21,912 nucleotides of DNA from CBFGTA01 sp965651595. Its GTDB lineage: Bacteria > Actinomycetota > Actinomycetes > S36-B12 > UBA10799. The stretch is taken from the NCBI GenBank assembly GCA_965651595.1, contig CBFGTA010000024.1, positions 1 through 21,912 of the forward strand. Direction: 5' to 3'. A model generated the notes under the pieces. The model was given only the letters and a program-made list of their open reading frames with translations, had not been told where the DNA came from and did no database searches. Both the position numbers and the translations under genes were made by a program. Of this stretch, positions 7,435-15,124 are shown piece after piece; the first letter of the stretch is position 1, and the number at the start of each line of letters is the position of its first letter.

Positions 7435-7482
7435 TATCAGCCGCGGTCAGCACCTCTGGTCATCTGCCGCACGGCTACAGCA

Positions 7483-8244
7483 CTATGGCATAGCCGACAG
7501 GCCCCCGTCGATGACGAGAGCCTGGCCGGTCATGAACGCGGACGCCGAGCTCGCCAGGAATACGGCGGGCTCGGCGATCTCGTCTCCGGTGCCCCAGCGC
7601 TGCAGCGGTACCCGCGCCAGAACCCCTTGCTCAGTCTGCGGGGAAGCGCGCAGAAATTCGGTGAGTTCGGTCTCGATCCACCCCGGGACGAGTGCGTTGA
7701 CCCGCACCCGCGCCCAGGCCCACTCGATCGCCAACGATTGGGTCAAGCTCAGGGTTGCCGACTTGGAAGCACCGTAGTGACTCATTAGGGGAGCCCCCCG
7801 CAAGCCGGCCACGGACGCCATATTGATGACCGACGCGTCTCGCGACGCCAACAAATGCGGTGCGGCCGCCTGGCAGGCCAGGAATGTGGATTCCACGTTG
7901 AGCGCGAAGCTCTTTTGCCAGCCGGAGAAGCGCATGTCGGCTAAGGGTCGAGAGAACGAGTTGCCGCCAGCGTTGTTGACCAAGACGTTCAGTCCGTCGA
8001 GTTCTTCTGCCGCTCGATCCACTCCGTCTCTCACGGCCTGCTCGTCACATACGTCCATGGGGACCACGCAGCTCTTCTGGCCGAGGGATTCAATCTCGGC
8101 AGCCACGTTTTCCAGGTCTTCGACGCTGCGAGCAGCAACAGCCACATCGGCCCCGTGGCGGGCGAATGCGAGCGCGATGGCCCGCCCGATCCCGCGGGAC
8201 GCTCCGGTCACGAGTGCCTTGCGCCCGGTCAGGTCGAAACTCAT
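7483..8244 (-). CDS. SDR-family oxidoreductase (FabG-like)
   Basis: A classical 253-residue short-chain dehydrogenase/reductase. It shows the cofactor motif TGASRGIG (13-20), NNAGG (90-94), and the catalytic Ser144, Tyr157 and Lys161 (YGASK). The C-terminus has the usual VPGWIETELT and SAFMTGQALVIDGG. The substrate is not readable; 3-oxoacyl or secondary alcohol oxidoreduction is typical. Start ATG 8244 gives an ATGA overlap with the hydrolase gene upstream and has GGAG 7 nt before it; a longer frame to 8322 would only add hydrolase-coding sequence. It is the last gene of the minus-strand run and converges on ccr with 48 bp between the stops. Confidence 0.9.
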   Translation of the reverse strand: MSFDLTGRKALVTGASRGIGRAIALAFARHGADVAVAARSVEDLENVAAEIESLGQKSCVVPMDVCDEQAVRDGVDRAAEELDGLNVLVNNAGGNSFSRPLADMRFSGWQKSFALNVESTFLACQAAAPHLLASRDASVINMASVAGLRGAPLMSHYGASKSATLSLTQSLAIEWAWARVRVNALVPGWIETELTEFLRASPQTEQGVLARVPLQRWGTGDEIAEPAVFLASSASAFMTGQALVIDGGLSAMP

Positions 8245-8987
8245 AGGTCGCTCCAATTCGTCATGGGTCCGTCCCATTCGGTCGGAAGGCTTCCGTCGGT
8301 AAGGGCGGTCGGGTTGACCCATTCAACCACGGAATTGAGGACGAACCGGACGTTCCGCTCCCCCACCCATAGGTGCCCGGCACCCGGACCGACCCGCAGC
8401 GCGACTCCGGGAACGGCGGCAAAAGCTTGCCGTGCCCGGTCGGGGGGCAGGAAGTCGTCATTCTCGGGAACCAGGACCCGCAACGGCAAATCGGCTGGCC
8501 AACGGGCCAGTTCGGCGGACCCGGAAAACCGTTGGGGTGGACTGACAAATATGACTCCGGCGCAACTAGCAGTTGCGGCGTAGTGGGAGATTACGTCAGT
8601 GCCGAAGGACCACCCGAGCAACCATGCCGGAGGCAGACCCACCCTCTGTACCTCACCGGTGGCCGCTTGCAGGTCGCGGGTCTCGGCCGGACCGCCATCG
8701 AAGACGCCTGCGCTGGCCCCGAACGCACTCGACGTGCCCCGCGTGTTGAAACGAAGCACGGCCACATCGGCCAGGGCCGGCAGTCTCCAGCTCATCTTGC
8801 GCAGGAGGTGAGAATCCATCGAACCGCCGGCGGTCGGCAAGGGGTGAACGCAAATCAGGATGGCGGCCGGTTGGGCCGCTAGTGGCCACGCCCACTCCCC
8901 CACTAGTTCGACGCCGTCGGCCGTTCGAAGGGTGATCGGTTCTCTGCGGGCGGGCAGGACGGAGTTCGCACGAATCTCAACAGCCAT
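8241..8987 (-). CDS. Alpha/beta hydrolase
   Basis: This 248-residue cytoplasmic protein has the alpha/beta-hydrolase layout: HPLPTAGGSMDS (oxyanion region, ~49-59), RFNTRGTSSAFG, the nucleophile elbow GWSFGTD (Ser127), an acidic residue in ENDDFLPP (Asp177 or Asp178) and GAGHLW (His205). The order and spacing resemble small dienelactone-hydrolase/COG2945-type proteins. The substrate is unknown. The catalytic triad looks complete. It overlaps the SDR gene by 4 bp, so the two are probably translated together and may act on related molecules. Its ATG lies 12 nt after the stop of the small Cys/His protein gene, has no ribosome binding site, and is preceded by GACGAT at 6 nt. Confidence 0.85.
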   Translation of the reverse strand: MAVEIRANSVLPARREPITLRTADGVELVGEWAWPLAAQPAAILICVHPLPTAGGSMDSHLLRKMSWRLPALADVAVLRFNTRGTSSAFGASAGVFDGGPAETRDLQAATGEVQRVGLPPAWLLGWSFGTDVISHYAATASCAGVIFVSPPQRFSGSAELARWPADLPLRVLVPENDDFLPPDRARQAFAAVPGVALRVGPGAGHLWVGERNVRFVLNSVVEWVNPTALTDGSLPTEWDGPMTNWSDL

Positions 8988-8993
8988 GCGGGC

Positions 8994-8999
8994 ATCGTC
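8994..8999 (-). promoter_or_regulatory. -10-like GACGAT 6 nt before the hydrolase start
   Basis: Read on the minus strand, TGAGACGAT runs directly from the stop codon of the upstream gene and ends 6 nt before ATG 8987. It matches the hexamer and spacing seen before arcA and the lipoprotein gene. The overlap with a stop codon makes it weaker evidence. Confidence 0.3.
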
Positions 9000-9266
9000 T
9001 CAGACGCGGGCGAACCGCTTCCAGCACGGTGAATGCCAGTGGCGCCGACCCTCGACCCCTTCGTGCCAGTCTTCCTGCCACGCCACCACGTGGGGCGTGG
9101 CAGGAGGGATTTGATTCTGGCAATACGGGCACAAGTACTGCTTAGTCGAGTTGATGCCGGTAACGGGCCGCCACATCCATTCTTGGCCCGACACGACAGT
9201 GCGGCGCTGCCCGTTGAGGGGAAGCGCCGCACTCGCCGCGTTGCGCGGTCGTCGTCGACGAGCCAC
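9000..9266 (-). CDS. Small Cys/His (zinc-ribbon or treble-clef-like) actinobacterial protein
   Basis: An 88-residue basic protein. The first ~30 residues are Arg-rich (ARRRRPRN). The C-terminal half has YLCPYC (C46, C49), PHVVAWQ, RRHWH (H76, H78) and CW (C81), a CxxC...HxHxxC arrangement suggesting a metal-binding treble clef or HNH-like fold. I recognise the CPxC...HVVAW...HWHxxCW pattern as a small conserved protein of actinobacteria, sometimes labelled 'ATP/GTP-binding', a label the sequence does not support. GTG 9266 is chosen because it follows the previous stop by 16 nt; a frame open to 9317 would overlap that gene. No clear ribosome binding site is visible, so the start is uncertain. 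Confidence 0.7.
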   Translation of the reverse strand: MARRRRPRNAASAALPLNGQRRTVVSGQEWMWRPVTGINSTKQYLCPYCQNQIPPATPHVVAWQEDWHEGVEGRRHWHSPCWKRFARV

Positions 9267-9282
9267 AGTCAATCGGCCGCTG

Positions 9283-11388
9283 TCACACGCTGCGCCGACG
9301 CCACACGGCGGCACCAAGCCCGGCAGCCACCAGCAGAGCGATCACAGCCAAGCCGTAGCGCAGAGCGTTGTTCTCCTCCGGCGTCTGGGCCGCCGTCAGT
9401 GTCATCTGGAACACCCCGGAGGTGGTGGTGTTCGGGCCGGTCGCCTTACCGTAAGGGATTCCCGCTCCGGCGAGGCCAGCTGCCTGGATCGCGTTGATCT
9501 GCGCTACTTGCTCAGCAAAGCCTGCTGCCGCGGTGGCACCGCTCTTGGCGAGTTCATCGGCTCCTCGCTCACGCAGCTCACCAGCACCGTCAGCAATCTG
9601 CCCAGCCCCGTCCACCGCATCGGGCAACCGCGTGGCGAGTTGGCCGGCACCGTCGGCAGCCTGGCCGAGCAGAGCGCCGATCTGAGCCGCGCCGTCAGCG
9701 GCCTGCTGCAAGCTGTCAGGTAGGCCCTGGACGCCGGCGGTCAGTTCCTGGACGCCCGGGAGAAGCGTTCCGGACACTCCATCCACGATGCAGTTGAGCG
9801 CCTGACCCTGCGTCCCACAGGCCGTTCCCAGCAACTGCGCCGACACCTGGCTCAGGATCGTGGGAACCAATTGGGGAAGACCCGTTTCTAGGCTGGCAAT
9901 TATCGCCAGCGGAGACGGCAGATCGGGGGGATAGCCGTTCTTGATGACGTCGGCAAGCTCTTGACCCTTCGCGTCAATCGCGGGGTTGACTGTCGTGGCC
10001 CAAATCGCCGCGCAAGCCGCTTCCACCGCAGCAACTTGCCCTCCACTAAGTCCGGCATTGAATGGGGGGTCGTTCGCCACGGTGGGTGCTTGTGTACACG
10101 CTCCCTCAGTTTGGGTCTTCAACTCAGGCAACCCTTCGTTGATGACCATGTCTTCGATTCCCAAGAAGTACAGCCGAAGTCCGGCGAGGGCAGTCTCTAT
10201 ATTCGCCATTTGTTGTTGGTAGGCAGCGGAACCCGTTACGGAGGCGGACAGGTTGGTCACGCCTGCCTGGAGTTGTTCGAGGCCCTGGTTGAGCTGCTCG
10301 ACACCGGGTAGCAACTGCGTGCGGGTCTCGTTGGCGAGTTGCTGTGCGGCTGGGATGCCAGCTGCCAGCTGTGAAGCCAGCCGGTCAGTACCTTGCGACT
10401 GGATCTGCAAGAGACCGGACTGCAGCTCACTCGCACCGTTGACCGCCGTAACCAACCCCGTCATCAGTTCACCGGCACCTTCTTGCAGCTTGGTGAGGTT
10501 GTCGCCAATCTCGACACCGGCTTCGAAGATCTGTTGGCCGGTGGCAATGCCACCCTCATAGGCTTCTTTGGTGCTCTTGATCGTGCTGTTGTCTAGCGGC
10601 ACGATCGGCAGGAAGGTAAACACAGCCTGAGGCAGAGTTCCGTCAGTGATGCGCGTCTGGTAGCTGATCGACGACACTGGGTTGCCGAGCGGCCGGAACA
10701 GCACCGGTGAGAACGACAGTTTCGTGCCGCCCCGACCGTCGCCGCCGATGCTTGCGCCAGGAGCACTGACTTCGTTGAAGCCCTGCGGGAGCACGATCTC
10801 GACCGAACCACCGATGGGTGCGTCAACCTCGAAGGATTGGGTCTGCTCGTTGCCTTCCGCGTCCTGGAAGGTGATCTCACGCGTCTGGGTGTCGGTGTTG
10901 CGGATCGTGTATGTGACTTCGAGCAGGCCCGTCTTGTTCACAATCTGGGCTGGCTCAATGGGCTGGCCGTCCAAAGTGGCCCGCGCCTCGACCGTCACCG
11001 GCCCGGGACTCGAGCTGTTGTAGATGCGCTCTTCCCGTGACCCGTCGACTGACAAGTCGAAGATGGCCGTGTCGTTTTCGATGGCTACCGGACTGAAACC
11101 GTCCAAGTTGCGGGCACTCGGGGACCCGATCGGCACCTGAACAGTGGTTTGGCCGTTGCCGACCGACGACACCTGGGTGACCATGATGGAGTTTTGCACT
11201 TCACCAGACGGGTCGGCCGTGATCGAGACAGACTTGCGTACCTGCGTCTCTACCCCTCCCGCGCCGCTGGCAGCCGAAGTGGTGGTGACGTCTGCAGCTG
11301 CGGTGCCGGTAGCAGCGACCAACGCGGCCGCGCTTACCCCGGCGACCAGTGCCGCTGAACCTGCCCACGTACGTCGTGAAGATTTCAT
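9283..11388 (-). CDS. Secreted, membrane-anchored coiled-coil protein with xxxLxxG-type repeats
   Basis: This 701-residue protein starts with a clear signal peptide (MKSSRRTWAG..., probable cleavage after GTAAA near residue 32). An Ig-like beta-rich region (~45-265) follows. Then come two stretches of Leu/Gly-spaced helical repeats (~290-385 and ~545-610, e.g. ADGAAQI, ADGAGQL, DGAGQIADGAGEL) of the kind found in YhgE/Pip and xxxLxxG-repeat surface proteins. It ends with a single membrane helix (~676-695) and an RRR tail. It has only four Cys (431, 459, 524, 533), all in the region between the two repeat blocks. No sortase motif precedes the tail. The start has AAAGG 8 nt upstream and lies 4 nt after the stop of the membrane-protein gene, so the two are coupled. 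Function unknown; an envelope-spanning stalk is a reasonable inference. Confidence 0.85.
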   Translation of the reverse strand: MKSSRRTWAGSAALVAGVSAAALVAATGTAAADVTTTSAASGAGGVETQVRKSVSITADPSGEVQNSIMVTQVSSVGNGQTTVQVPIGSPSARNLDGFSPVAIENDTAIFDLSVDGSREERIYNSSSPGPVTVEARATLDGQPIEPAQIVNKTGLLEVTYTIRNTDTQTREITFQDAEGNEQTQSFEVDAPIGGSVEIVLPQGFNEVSAPGASIGGDGRGGTKLSFSPVLFRPLGNPVSSISYQTRITDGTLPQAVFTFLPIVPLDNSTIKSTKEAYEGGIATGQQIFEAGVEIGDNLTKLQEGAGELMTGLVTAVNGASELQSGLLQIQSQGTDRLASQLAAGIPAAQQLANETRTQLLPGVEQLNQGLEQLQAGVTNLSASVTGSAAYQQQMANIETALAGLRLYFLGIEDMVINEGLPELKTQTEGACTQAPTVANDPPFNAGLSGGQVAAVEAACAAIWATTVNPAIDAKGQELADVIKNGYPPDLPSPLAIIASLETGLPQLVPTILSQVSAQLLGTACGTQGQALNCIVDGVSGTLLPGVQELTAGVQGLPDSLQQAADGAAQIGALLGQAADGAGQLATRLPDAVDGAGQIADGAGELRERGADELAKSGATAAAGFAEQVAQINAIQAAGLAGAGIPYGKATGPNTTTSGVFQMTLTAAQTPEENNALRYGLAVIALLVAAGLGAAVWRRRSV

Positions 11389-11392
11389 GGAC

Positions 11393-11938
11393 TTAGCCTT
11401 TCGCCGCGGTTTGGGGGATTTCTTGGGCCGAACCAATGTTCGGCTCACTGGGTTCAGACTGAATCATCTCGGCGAGCATGGCCGCAACCATTCCGAGGGC
11501 AGCCACGAACAGGACTCCCCCGGCTGCAGCCACCGACTGGGTGAGGAACAGCTCGGGGTTGCTGCCGAACTGCACCCCGTAGGCGCCCGAGATTGCGGCG
11601 GCCCCGAGTAGCAACGACCAGAAGGGGATCTTGTTGTGGGCGAGGGCGGCAATGATAGTGACGATGATGATCGTAACGAGCGTCATGATGGCGTTGGACA
11701 CGTTGATTTGGGGCAAGAACTGCGCCTGAATCCCGTACATCACCCAAGCAATCACAAAGCCGATCAGAAAACCGCCGATGCGCGCTAGGGGGCTGCGATC
11801 GGGCACCAGACCCAACACTGCACCGATGGCGCCCGCGAACAATGTGGATCCGAGCGCGATGTTCAGCGACGCCCCAATCAGCACAGCAATTGCAGCGAGA
11901 ACCGCGAGGGCGACTCCGCTGACGAGTACTCGCTTCAT
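11393..11938 (-). CDS. Polytopic membrane protein of unknown function
   Basis: A 181-residue protein with about six hydrophobic helices (near 5-24, 28-46, 53-70, 80-100, 103-122 and 132-158) and a polar C-terminal tail of ~22 residues (SEPSEPNIGSAQ...). I do not recognise the family. A loop VPDRSPLARIGGF joins helices 2 and 3, and the third helix ends in YGIQAQFLP. The start ATG 11938 has GGGAGG 6 nt upstream; a longer frame to 11992 lacks this. The next gene starts 4 nt after its stop, so the small membrane protein and the large anchored surface protein are very likely made together. A 24-bp dyad lies about 90 nt upstream. Confidence 0.82.
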   Translation of the reverse strand: MKRVLVSGVALAVLAAIAVLIGASLNIALGSTLFAGAIGAVLGLVPDRSPLARIGGFLIGFVIAWVMYGIQAQFLPQINVSNAIMTLVTIIIVTIIAALAHNKIPFWSLLLGAAAISGAYGVQFGSNPELFLTQSVAAAGGVLFVAALGMVAAMLAEMIQSEPSEPNIGSAQEIPQTAAKG

Positions 11939-12025
11939 AGCGAACCTCCCGGTCGGGATCGGCATCCGGAGCAGGATGACCGAATTGCCCACAATCTAGC
12001 GTCTTGCGGACCGGGTTATCCGATT

Positions 12026-12049
12026 GATTTCGCCCAATTGGTTGAAATC
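12026..12049. promoter_or_regulatory. 24-bp interrupted palindrome, probable operator
   Basis: The arms GATTTC (12026-12031) and GAAATC (12044-12049) flank a perfect 8-bp palindrome CCAATTGG (12034-12041). All three share the same centre, so 20 of 24 bases are symmetric. It lies in the 141-bp gap between the lipoprotein stop and the membrane-protein start. The CCAATTGG core could not fold into a hairpin without melting, and the site has no GC-rich stem, so a protein-binding site is likelier than a terminator. Confidence 0.5.
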
Positions 12050-12079
12050 GGTTAGAAGATTCGCTATCTTCACCGACGA

Positions 12080-13606
12080 TCAATCGTCAGCTGTCGCATC
12101 ATCCTCGGGCAAACCGGGCGGCCACTGGCGCAGGGCGAACTCGGGCGCGTAGCCACTTCCAGTACCGAGCAGGTCGGAGATACTTTGTTTGCTTGGGAAC
12201 ACCGAAAACCGCACCCAGTCGTTGAGGATCACGACAGAACCGGCGATGGTTTCGTCAGTAAAGTTGCAGTGGCCAGCGCCGGTAGAGACTCCGCCGTCTT
12301 CTGGGTAGGAGACCGGTGGAACCGTCACCGCCACCTCCAGGAACCGCGACACGTCCGGGCCGAACGTCAACGACTTCGCCACATAGGACCCTTGATTCTG
12401 CACAATGGCAAGTTCGTCATATGCGCCGGCAACGGCAAAGGTCGGCACTCGAACCTCACCTGTCACGTTCGTCAAACTCGCCGCTCGTGAACGCGCTTCA
12501 CTATCAGCTGGGACGCGATCTGAACGTTGTATGCGATTGATCCACCTGCGCATCGCTCCAGGTTGGAACGCTTCGAGTCGTTCCTGGCTCTGGGCCGTCA
12601 CGCGCGCTGCGTAGTCCGTCCCGACATTCGTGGAAGGGTTGCCGCCGAGTTGCTGTTCGGCTTCGAAACGGTCGATGGTGGACCGTCGCAAGATGTGGGC
12701 CAGGTTCTCAGAAATCGGCTGCGCCGCACTCGACGGCGACGACCCGCTCGAGTTGCGGCTCTTGCTCGGCACCACGGCAGCGGTCGCAATGACGAACAGC
12801 TTCTGGGCACCTTCACCGAAACGGTCTTCCGCCGCCAATCTGACTCGCCGCATGGCTCGCCGATACTCGCCGCGGGCCTCTTCTACCGACGAATAGTTGG
12901 AAATCTTGAAACGTGGATATAGCAGCGCCCGAACGCTGGCTGCCGCGTCGAGCGCGAGGTCGTAGTTGGGATTGAAACCGGCCTGGACCCCACACAATGC
13001 CACAGCGCCGTTGACCCAGTCAGCTGACTCGGCGAGCTGCAGGCTCGCGACCGCACCTTCGGCCTCCCCCCAGACGAAGGTCCTCCAGGGTGTGGCAATC
13101 CGGTCGACGAAGTGCTGGCGCAAACGTTCGGTGGCCTGCAGCTGTTCGTCGATTCGCCACCCGGAAGCAGCCGTGGACGTACCGGCAAGAGCGAACCCTG
13201 CCCGGAGCAAGGAGTCCCGCACGCGGTCGGTGTCAGGAGCGTTCCGCGGTACCACTGATGCCTGGGCCACCGGGGCCTCCCCCTGCACGGCGTACCCCGG
13301 CCGGGCTGGCGGAGAGTACAGCAGCAGGCCCCCGTTCCAGCGAGACGGCATGTCGATCTGGAACGGGTTGCCGTCAAGGGCTCCAGCGCAATTCTGCTCG
13401 GTGCAGGGCTCGAACGGAATGTTGCCCAGCGTCGCGGTGACCGATGGGTTGGCCGTCGGGGCTGCCGTCGGCGTTCCACAGGCGGTGGCACCTGCGACTA
13501 TCCCGGCCAGTATTGCGGTGGCCACCACGACTCGCCGTCGGGTCATCGCTGCCGACGGAGTACCGCGTTGCAGCAGTCGACGACTCGCTGTTCCCGCTCG
13601 CATCAC
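12080..13606 (-). CDS. Alpha/beta-hydrolase-like lipoprotein with altered nucleophile
   Basis: A 508-residue exported protein. The signal region is VVVATAILAGIVAGATAC, with a lipobox-like ATAC (Cys43), then a Thr/Ala/Pro linker. The body looks like a secreted alpha/beta hydrolase: PFQIDMPSRWNGGLLLYSPP near residues 81-100, an elbow at WGEAEGA (180-185), VAGAYDE with a possible acidic residue, and GAGHCNFTDE with the expected His (446). The elbow has Ala182 where G-x-Ser-x-G is expected, so the enzyme is probably inactive or uses another residue. GTG 13606 is chosen because CACGAT sits 6 nt upstream; ATG 13546, nearer the hydrophobic core, is a good alternative, but neither has a ribosome binding site. 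It lies upstream of the membrane/surface-protein pair on the same strand. Confidence 0.78.
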   Translation of the reverse strand: MMRAGTASRRLLQRGTPSAAMTRRRVVVATAILAGIVAGATACGTPTAAPTANPSVTATLGNIPFEPCTEQNCAGALDGNPFQIDMPSRWNGGLLLYSPPARPGYAVQGEAPVAQASVVPRNAPDTDRVRDSLLRAGFALAGTSTAASGWRIDEQLQATERLRQHFVDRIATPWRTFVWGEAEGAVASLQLAESADWVNGAVALCGVQAGFNPNYDLALDAAASVRALLYPRFKISNYSSVEEARGEYRRAMRRVRLAAEDRFGEGAQKLFVIATAAVVPSKSRNSSGSSPSSAAQPISENLAHILRRSTIDRFEAEQQLGGNPSTNVGTDYAARVTAQSQERLEAFQPGAMRRWINRIQRSDRVPADSEARSRAASLTNVTGEVRVPTFAVAGAYDELAIVQNQGSYVAKSLTFGPDVSRFLEVAVTVPPVSYPEDGGVSTGAGHCNFTDETIAGSVVILNDWVRFSVFPSKQSISDLLGTGSGYAPEFALRQWPPGLPEDDATADD

Positions 13607-13612
13607 GGCAGC

Positions 13613-13618
13613 ATCGTG
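13613..13618 (-). promoter_or_regulatory. -10-like CACGAT (TGACACGAT) 6 nt before the lipoprotein start
   Basis: On the minus strand TGACACGATG is followed by GTG 13606 with exactly 6 nt after the hexamer. The same ten bases at the same distance precede arcA. This supports a leaderless start, though the hexamer lacks the usual first T. Confidence 0.4.
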
Positions 13619-13696
13619 TCACACATCACTCGCGCGCTGTGGGTCTCTTCCCAACTCTTGGCTGTGGGGCAGGCCACATTTGCTGCCAACTGCAGA

Positions 13697-14953
13697 TTAC
13701 GAATACGAGTGGAATCCGGCTCCGGTCTTGCGGCCGAGATCTCCCGCGGCTACCCGCTCACGCAGCCCCGCGGCGGGCAAGTAGGGATCCGCTCCGAACG
13801 TGGCGGTGATGGTCTCTTCGATCGCCAGGCTCACATCGAGTCCCACGACATCGAGCAGCGCAAACGGGCCCAGGGGCAGCTGCTGCCACTGCTTGAGGGC
13901 GTGGTCGAACGACTCGAGTTGCACTAATCGGGCGTCAATGGCGCGCACGCAATCGTTGAGGTACGGGAAGAGGAGGAAGTTGACGATGAATCCAGCTCGA
14001 TCCCCGCAGCGGACGGGGTGCTTGCGTACCGCGCGAGTGATGTCAATGACAGCTTCGGTCACGGCGGGATCCGTGGCCTCAGTCGACACGACTTCGACCA
14101 ACCTCATGATGGGAGCCGGGTTGAAAAAGTGCATTCCAATGACATCGGCCTGGCGGTTCGTGGCGGAGGCGATGTCGGCGATACTCAGACTCGATGTCGT
14201 CGTCGCCAAGATGGCTCCCGGCTTACATGCTGCATCCAGGTCGGCGAACAGGCCCTGCTTGATTCCCAGGTCTTCAGCGACCGCCTCCACTACGAGGTCG
14301 ACCGATCCCAGGTCGGCGACGTCGGTGGTGCCGGTGATACGGCCGAGGATTTCTTCACCTTGATCGGCCGTGAGTTTCTGCTTGTTCACTTGGCGTTCAA
14401 TCGACCGCGTCAACGCCGCCCGGACTGCTTCGACCTTTTCGGCGCTGCGTGCGCGGTAGATGACGGGGTAGCCCGAGCGAGCGAACACCTCGACAATGCC
14501 AGTTGCCATGGTTCCGGTTCCGACAACGCCAACAGACGCGATGCGATCGGCATTCGGCGTGTCACTGGCGTCGGCGACAACTTCGCCATCGCCATCAAGC
14601 TGCCCCGAACGCAGGATGGGTCGTGCCTGAAGACGGGGGTCTGAGCTGACCTGGGCAAGGACGTCGAGCGCCGCAGCCACCCGATCTGGGCCGACTTCGC
14701 GCAGTTGAGCGATCGGGCCGACCGGGTACCCACATCCGAAACGCATCGACGCGTCAACGTCATCGGCCGTCGCGTAACTCTGCTCCACCATGTGTGCGGC
14801 CTCGTTGAGGTAGGACAACCAAATGGCTGCGGCAACGACCTCGTCTGAACCGACGGCCATGTCATCGGGAAACAGGAACCTCAGCTGCGGAGCGAGCTCG
14901 TCGGCCTGGTCGGCGATGGCTGCGAGTGCGCGGGCTGATTCTTCAGCGGTCAT
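13697..14953 (-). CDS. 3-hydroxyacyl-CoA dehydrogenase with an extra N-terminal HCDH-type domain
   Basis: This enzyme oxidises 3-hydroxyacyl-CoA to 3-oxoacyl-CoA with NAD(P), or runs the reverse to make 3-hydroxybutyryl-CoA. In the 418-residue protein the NAD-binding motif GTGTMATG (145-152) does not come at the N-terminus. It is preceded by ~110 residues containing NEAAHMVEQSYATADDVDASMRFGCGYPVGPI (50-81), which resembles the C-terminal helical domain of the same family. The core follows with MHFFNPAPIMRLVEVV (His275), RAGFIVNFLLFPYLNDC (319-335) and a normal C-terminal helical domain with LGPFALLDVVGLD. No enoyl-CoA hydratase domain is present. Start ATG 14953 has GAGAGG 7 nt upstream. Crotonyl-CoA for Ccr is made through 3-hydroxybutyryl-CoA, so a link with ccr is possible but the genes are 6 kb apart. 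Confidence 0.88.
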   Translation of the reverse strand: MTAEESARALAAIADQADELAPQLRFLFPDDMAVGSDEVVAAAIWLSYLNEAAHMVEQSYATADDVDASMRFGCGYPVGPIAQLREVGPDRVAAALDVLAQVSSDPRLQARPILRSGQLDGDGEVVADASDTPNADRIASVGVVGTGTMATGIVEVFARSGYPVIYRARSAEKVEAVRAALTRSIERQVNKQKLTADQGEEILGRITGTTDVADLGSVDLVVEAVAEDLGIKQGLFADLDAACKPGAILATTTSSLSIADIASATNRQADVIGMHFFNPAPIMRLVEVVSTEATDPAVTEAVIDITRAVRKHPVRCGDRAGFIVNFLLFPYLNDCVRAIDARLVQLESFDHALKQWQQLPLGPFALLDVVGLDVSLAIEETITATFGADPYLPAAGLRERVAAGDLGRKTGAGFHSYS

Positions 14954-14987
14954 GGTGTACCTCTCGTTCTCGGGCGGGCAGGTGATT

Positions 14988-14998
14988 GATTGCCAATC
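14988..14998. promoter_or_regulatory. 11-bp palindrome GATTG-C-CAATC upstream of the dehydrogenase gene
   Basis: Perfect 5-bp arms around one central base, 35-45 nt before the dehydrogenase start in the gap shared with nucS. A GATT repeat precedes it. It could be an operator, but the length is close to what chance provides. Confidence 0.22.
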
Positions 14999-15112
14999 CA
15001 GGTGGCGCTGAAGGCGCTTCGTTTGACTGCTCTGGGCATCATGTCAGCCGTGGAGACATGGCCCGAAAGCGGGTCGAGGCGTGCGAGTGATCGGGGCAGG
15101 CCGTTGACCCGT

Positions 15113-15118
15113 TAAAGT
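15113..15118 (+). promoter_or_regulatory. -10 element TAAAGT for a leaderless nucS transcript
   Basis: TAAAGT ends 6 nt before GTG 15125. The protein's homology begins at this codon and there is no properly spaced ribosome binding site. No -35 is visible at 16-18 bp. Confidence 0.5.
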
Positions 15119-15124
15119 CGGAGT

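Noticed and set aside
7435..7482. Terminator hairpin between ccr and the SDR gene
   Set aside because: Only a 5-bp AGCCG/CGGCT pairing with a long loop can be drawn; too weak to call.
12966..13784. 272-codon plus-strand frame opposite the lipoprotein gene
   Set aside because: Ser/Ala/Arg/Pro-rich composition typical of antisense high-GC frames; no family features.
15003..15018. GGCGCT direct repeat upstream of the dehydrogenase gene as an operator
   Set aside because: Two 6-bp GC-rich copies are easily due to chance in this base composition.
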